The notes under the pieces: generated by a model
The model's input: only the letters and a program-made list of their open reading frames with translations
Told to the model about the DNA's origin: nothing
Database searches by the model: none
Position numbers and translations under genes: made by a program
NCBI GenBank assembly: GCA_000469685.2
Contig: LS997563.1
Coordinates: 44,442,651-44,506,650 of the forward strand
Direction: 5' to 3'
DNA length: 64,000 nt
Source of the DNA: Haemonchus contortus
Lineage: Eukaryota; Nematoda; Chromadorea; Rhabditida; Trichostrongylidae
In this document: in pieces, positions 59,833 to 64,000 of the stretch
How the letters are laid out: each line of letters opens with the position of its first letter
How positions within the stretch are numbered: position 1 is the first letter of the stretch

Positions 59833-61086
59833 TTAGGTTGAGTAAAAAGTTTTGATCGGTTTTTCATTTTTATTTCAAAAAGTCTTATTTTCATTAAAAG
59901 AGGATCTCAATTAGTGATATAGTCTCCAGAGTGGTCCACAACATATGTCCAGCGATCCACCAGTTTTTCGATTCCTGAAGCCCATAACTGTGGCGGCCGC
60001 GATTCGAAAAAGCTGGAAATCTCAGTTTCGAGTTCCGAGCGATCATCAAATTTTCTGTCACGAAGATGATGCTTTAAAGCAAGAAAAATATGGTAATCGG
60101 ACGGAGCAAGATCTGGCGAATAAGGAGGATGAGGCAGCACTTCCCATCCAAGTTCGGTAATTTTCTGATGAGACAATTTCTCAACATGCGGTCGAGCGTT
60201 GTCATGAAGACGACAAACATTTCTTTGCTGCGGACGCTTTCTTCAAATGACGTCGGCCACACTTCGTAGCTAAGAAGCGTGAATCTCGGCGGTTACGGTG
60301 GTACCCTCAGGCAGTAATTCGAAATAGAGCATGACTTGAGAATCCCACCAACAACATAGCAAAACCTTCCTCTGATGTTGTCCATTTCTCGGCTGTCTTG
60401 GAGGTGGTTCCTCATTGGGCATCTATTGGCGATGTCGCTTATGGTTCACATGAAGGACCCTGCTATCGTCTCCAGTAATGATCTCCCTGTGAAAGTCTCT
60501 CCTTTGTTGACGAAGAAGCAAAGAAGGTCACGCACTGACCCGTGATGCTTTGTCCGAGTCGCTCAAACCGTGGGGCACCCATCTTGAGAGTATATCTCCG
60601 TAGCCGAGGCCATGGGGATGGTTGACGATAGTCTTCTGGCTGCACCCGAGTGCCGTCGACAAATCGCGAGTAGTAGCATTTGGCCTCTCCATTAGAGCAG
60701 TGCGCAAAGTTCCGTCATTCAAGGCAGGAGGACGTCCAGTACGACGTTGACCTTTGAGCAAAATATTGCCCGAACGAATTTGTCGATACCAACGATGTAC
60801 CGTCGGTTGAGACACGATGTCTTCTCTGAATGCACAAGAGATGTTTGCGACAGCCGACGATGGATTTTGGCCTTGCAGGAATTCGTAAAACATGATAGCT
60901 CTCAGAAAGCTTCGGTTGACAGGGGTCATTATTGCGAAACATTTGCAAGCACATGCTTATATATGCCCCCACAGTGCAGGTCCGGGAACCATCTACCATA
61001 ACCTATTACGAAATCCTTCCAAATGGTCCTACGAAAGAATCAGGGGAAGGATGAAAATTCCGATCAAAACTTTTTACTCAACCTAA
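59833..61086 (-). mobile_element. Degenerate mariner in the upstream region of copy C
   Basis: 1254 bp with inverted ends TTAGGTTGAGTAAAAAG and TA on both sides (59831-59832, 61087-61088). The minus strand has the helix-turn-helix half of a mariner transposase (60929-60528, with FYEFLQGQNPSSAVANI) and the C-terminal half (60176-59907, with PPYSPDLAPSDYHIF). The frame is broken between them, so it is inactive. The collinear sequence upstream of copy B is uninterrupted at about 49595. Confidence 0.9.
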
Positions 61087-61209
61087 TAAATTCGCTCACG
61101 GTCGATGTACCCCAACTCCGCCGCATAGTCAAATGATAGTGGGAATTTTACCGAATCAATCCGCTCGACGAAGCCCTCTGTTTCTATTCTATTTATTGCT
61201 ATAAGAAAA

Positions 61210-63548
61210 ATGATCAAAAATTCTCATCAGGTACAGCTGACTTTTTGTCGGTAATGAACCTAGCTCTTCTTTGTTGATGTTTGTTTTTAGTTAGTAGCGC
61301 TACTGTAAGCATGAATAAAATGAGTTGCAAATTCGATCCCGATAATGAAACGAAGTAGTGTCAACGTAGGATAATGAATTATGTACTGCCTGGACAGGCG
61401 GTGGGTTCTGCCACGATTGACTTGGACCAAGCTGATGAGGTCTGTTCACCCGTTCGGGTAAAATTTTCTAAAGGTTTCGGAAGAATCAAACGGGCTGACT
61501 GGCTCGCAAATGAACTAGCCCTTCAAGTTATGGCAATGCAAAAAATGCAAAATGAAAAAATACAAATCCAAATTTTCATCAGAGAGTTTCAATTTTCCAT
61601 CTACATCTCTTGAATTTGGGGCATTGGAAGCAGTTCAGATGACCCTTAAGTCCTAAACACTGTTTAATTTGAGGTGGATTCGGAAGCCGACGTCAAATCA
61701 AAATCCGAAAAAGCGTCACCGACAGGAACCCCATGGGCATCCATATACCTTACTGGTGCATGCGCATTTATCCAAGCTGCTCAATTCAACATGTTTTTCA
61801 GTTCGATGTGGCCCTATCTGAGAACGGTTAGTTAAGAGCCTTTCCTTTCCTACTTTATATTTCTACATCAGTTGAATCCTGAAGCCGTAGAAACCGATTA
61901 TGGCCATATCACAGCATTGTACAGTTTTGGCCAATGCATAATGGCTCCTTTATTTGGATTTTGGAGCAATCAAATAGAGCAGGTACTTTTTTCTTAACTC
62001 TCGCTCTGAACTTCGCTCTAAAGTGGAAAGGAGCTGCATTCTCGGTAGAACTTAAAGATTTCCAAAAAAAAAAATGTTCAGGTTCGAATGCCACTGTTGG
62101 CGGGTTTCACTTTTATGATGTTAGGGAATTTTCTGTATTTCCTACTGGAATTTTTTGCTCAGACGAGTGTTGTGAACCTCATGATGGTGGCAAGATTCAT
62201 TGTTGGTTGCGGATCAGGTATGGACAAAACTTTTATTCTCTGAAATTTGATAGGGCATGTATTTCCTGAATCTTTTCATTTCAACCTTAGCATATCACTT
62301 TTCAAAATCTGAAACCCATTATCAACCTTCTGGTGCTCTCCTCTTCAGTAGTTGACGGTAACTTGCTGAAATATTCCAACAATGTACAAAACGAGCAATT
62401 CCAATGGGAGCGCGTGAGGAACTTTGTCGAGCGGACCTTCTTTGTCAGGAATCGCATTGGGTAAAGGCAGAGTTTTATAGTGATATGAGGCTCCTACAGA
62501 AATTAATGGTCACCTCTGGGGCGTTTTGTATATGAAGACGTACTGAACGAGTCATTTAAGACCTATCAGACATTTGCAAAGGATTTCATGAATAAGTGGC
62601 TGTAAACATATTTAAGGGAACATAGCCCTTCTCAGGGCTTATGCAGCGACGTCTTCATCAAAGCAGGACCGTGCACGAGCGATTGCCTTTGTGAGTGGAG
62701 GAATAGCTGTTGGCACTGTAATTGGACCTGGTTAGTTAAAATTCTACATTGTCCATTCAACTGTAGACTGATGTAGAACTGTAAATTTATTGATATTGAA
62801 AAGAGTCTGGATGGATCGCGAGTTTTCCGCCCTTGCTTCAGTCGATGTTTCTCAACAGTTATTAGTTACGGAGTAGAAGTTATCAGATCATTCGAAAACG
62901 ACACTGATCAACGTTTCCATAGGCTCAGAACTCAGAGGACACAGAAATACTAAAGTCTCTTTACTTACCGTTTCTCCCTCTCTCCTACTCCCTCACCCCT
63001 CTTCCGTCGCCTTGTGAGAAGTGTGAATGTAGCATGAAACGAATACATTTAGCACCATTAGTTTTCATTCCTTCTGCATTTCCTGGATATTAGAGAGAAC
63101 GGTCGAAATGTCTGGAGATAGTTCCATAGAAGTGTATTGCAGCGTTCCAGTTGCTTTTCACTCCTCTTGGTTCTGACGGAGTCCATGTTTTGCCATTCCT
63201 ACGACTAAACATTTATAACACACCAGCTTTATTTGCATTGTTGCTGAATATGATCGGCTTTGTAGCTATCGTATTCATCTTCAAAGAAAACTACGATGTG
63301 CTGAATTCAACGGAAAAGAAGGTAAGTTCTCTCTCTGCATCCATTTACTTATTCTATTCCTTTCTAGAATTGTGTATGCCAACTCAATTCAATTCGGGTA
63401 TTTTTTGCCATTTGAATCCCTCCCTATTTTTTTGTCGAACAACGAATTTTCAGGGCAACGAAGAACAGCCTTCACCGTGTCTAATTGCAGTGCTTGTTTG
63501 TGTCTTTACCCGTTTTATTCATATATTTGTGTCAGCGATTAATGGGAC
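61210..63548 (+). CDS. MFSD8/CLN7-like major facilitator, copy C, cut by the window end
   Basis: Seven exons visible: 61210-61230, 61674-61826, 61872-61982, 62082-62217, 62617-62730, 63143-63321, 63454-63548. All lengths equal those of copy B. The product so far has the MIKNSHQ start, SSMWPYLRT, YSFGQCIMAP, GNIALLRAYAATSS and the GP...FTPLGSDGVHVLPFLR segment. The last six exons should lie beyond 64000. No stop or frameshift is seen. Differences from B include ATA for ATG in the GN(I/M)ALL motif and WASIYLTGACAF for WPSIYLAGVCAF. Upstream, a mariner separates the promoter-like block from the first exon. Confidence 0.82.
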
Positions 63549-63828
63549 GTACGTTTATTAGAAATGAATCGTCTTCTTTTTTTACGAATAAATCCAGTTA
63601 GAAACACAGAAAGGTCTGAGTGAAGTCTTTTACTTGCGTGCTTCCATGTACGTGTGTTTAACAAAAACCTGGGTTTATATCGTCGTTCGATCGGAATTTG
63701 TCTTTTGGGTAACTTTCAACTTTGCACTGGGCGAGTACTTTCAAGCTTCTCTATTTCTCATTTGAGAAAAGGTTGGATCCAGACTTGAGGTTAGCTGTAA
63801 GCCAAGTAAAAAGTAAAAATGAAACTAT

Positions 63829-64000
63829 TAGGTTGTTCGGAAAGGAATGCGCGTTTGAGTTCAAAAAATTTTTTATTATTAAAACAAAACTAAACAAGAT
63901 CAATTCAGAAGACATTTACCATTACTATCAATGACTTCTTGTCTACGTTTATGCAAAGAATGGATCCTTCTTCTGAAGAACTCGGCCGGCTGCAATTCAA
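63829..64000 (-). mobile_element. Left end of another mariner, cut by the window end
   Basis: After a TA at 63827-63828 the sequence TTAGGTTGTTCGGAAAGGAA is a mariner-type terminal repeat. The minus strand then reads a transposase C-terminus (FFRRRIHSLHKRRQEVIDSN). It lies in the intron after exon 7 of copy C. Confidence 0.75.

Noticed and set aside
1..64000. CRISPR array, bacterial-type operon or prokaryotic defence system
   Set aside because: Introns, polyadenylation signals and gene families are plainly nematode. The only regular array (46060-47110) is a satellite without spacers.

Overview
The window looks like nuclear DNA of a parasitic nematode, most likely a strongylid or hookworm-type species. 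The evidence is short introns with TTTCAG-type acceptors, nematode cuticle collagen genes, a serpentine chemoreceptor of the nematode Sri/Srh class, many mariner and Tc1 relics, tRNA-derived SINEs and a CR1-like retrotransposon. The species cannot be named from this sequence alone.

Left third (1-21800): six two-exon cuticle collagen genes lie in three divergent (head-to-head) pairs. Pairs 1/2 and 3/4 sit on the arms of a 3 kb by 3 kb inverted duplication (about 1255-4237 and 7121-10117) around a 2.9 kb loop. The loop holds a broken Tc1-like element that was itself hit by a tRNA-derived SINE. Pair 5/6 is a third inverted pair, and its similarity runs beyond the genes' 3' ends. All six genes share a TATA box 36-37 bp before the ATG and a 27-28 bp element about 95-135 bp before the ATG. 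Between pairs 3/4 and 5/6 lie SINEs, an internally deleted mariner and a CR1-like element with both ORFs open (13425-17480).

Middle (21800-29600): I recognise no genes, only simple repeats and unassigned sequence.

Right half (29600-64000): three related MFSD8/CLN7-like major facilitator genes. Copy A (29592-37581) and copy B (49720-57894) are complete. Copy C (61210 to beyond the window) is partial, and an orphan first exon (59001-59021) lies between B and C. The 11 exons that follow the short first exons keep their lengths and phases, except for the first core exon (162 against 153 nt) and the last (145 against 157 nt). Introns are loaded with copy-specific insertions, so each paralogue supplies a near-empty site for the others. 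Between A and B lies a six-exon chemoreceptor gene (40255-45479) with a CR1 relic and a SINE in its introns, followed by a roughly 127-bp GC-rich tandem array (46060-47110).

The window is shaped by local gene duplication (structural collagens, transporters) and by heavy transposon traffic. I find no operon, CRISPR array or anti-mobile-element system. The best candidates for something undescribed are the nested palindromic collagen cluster with its shared promoter element and signs of gene conversion, and a 1.46 kb foldback element with tRNA-like sequence inside its inverted repeats.
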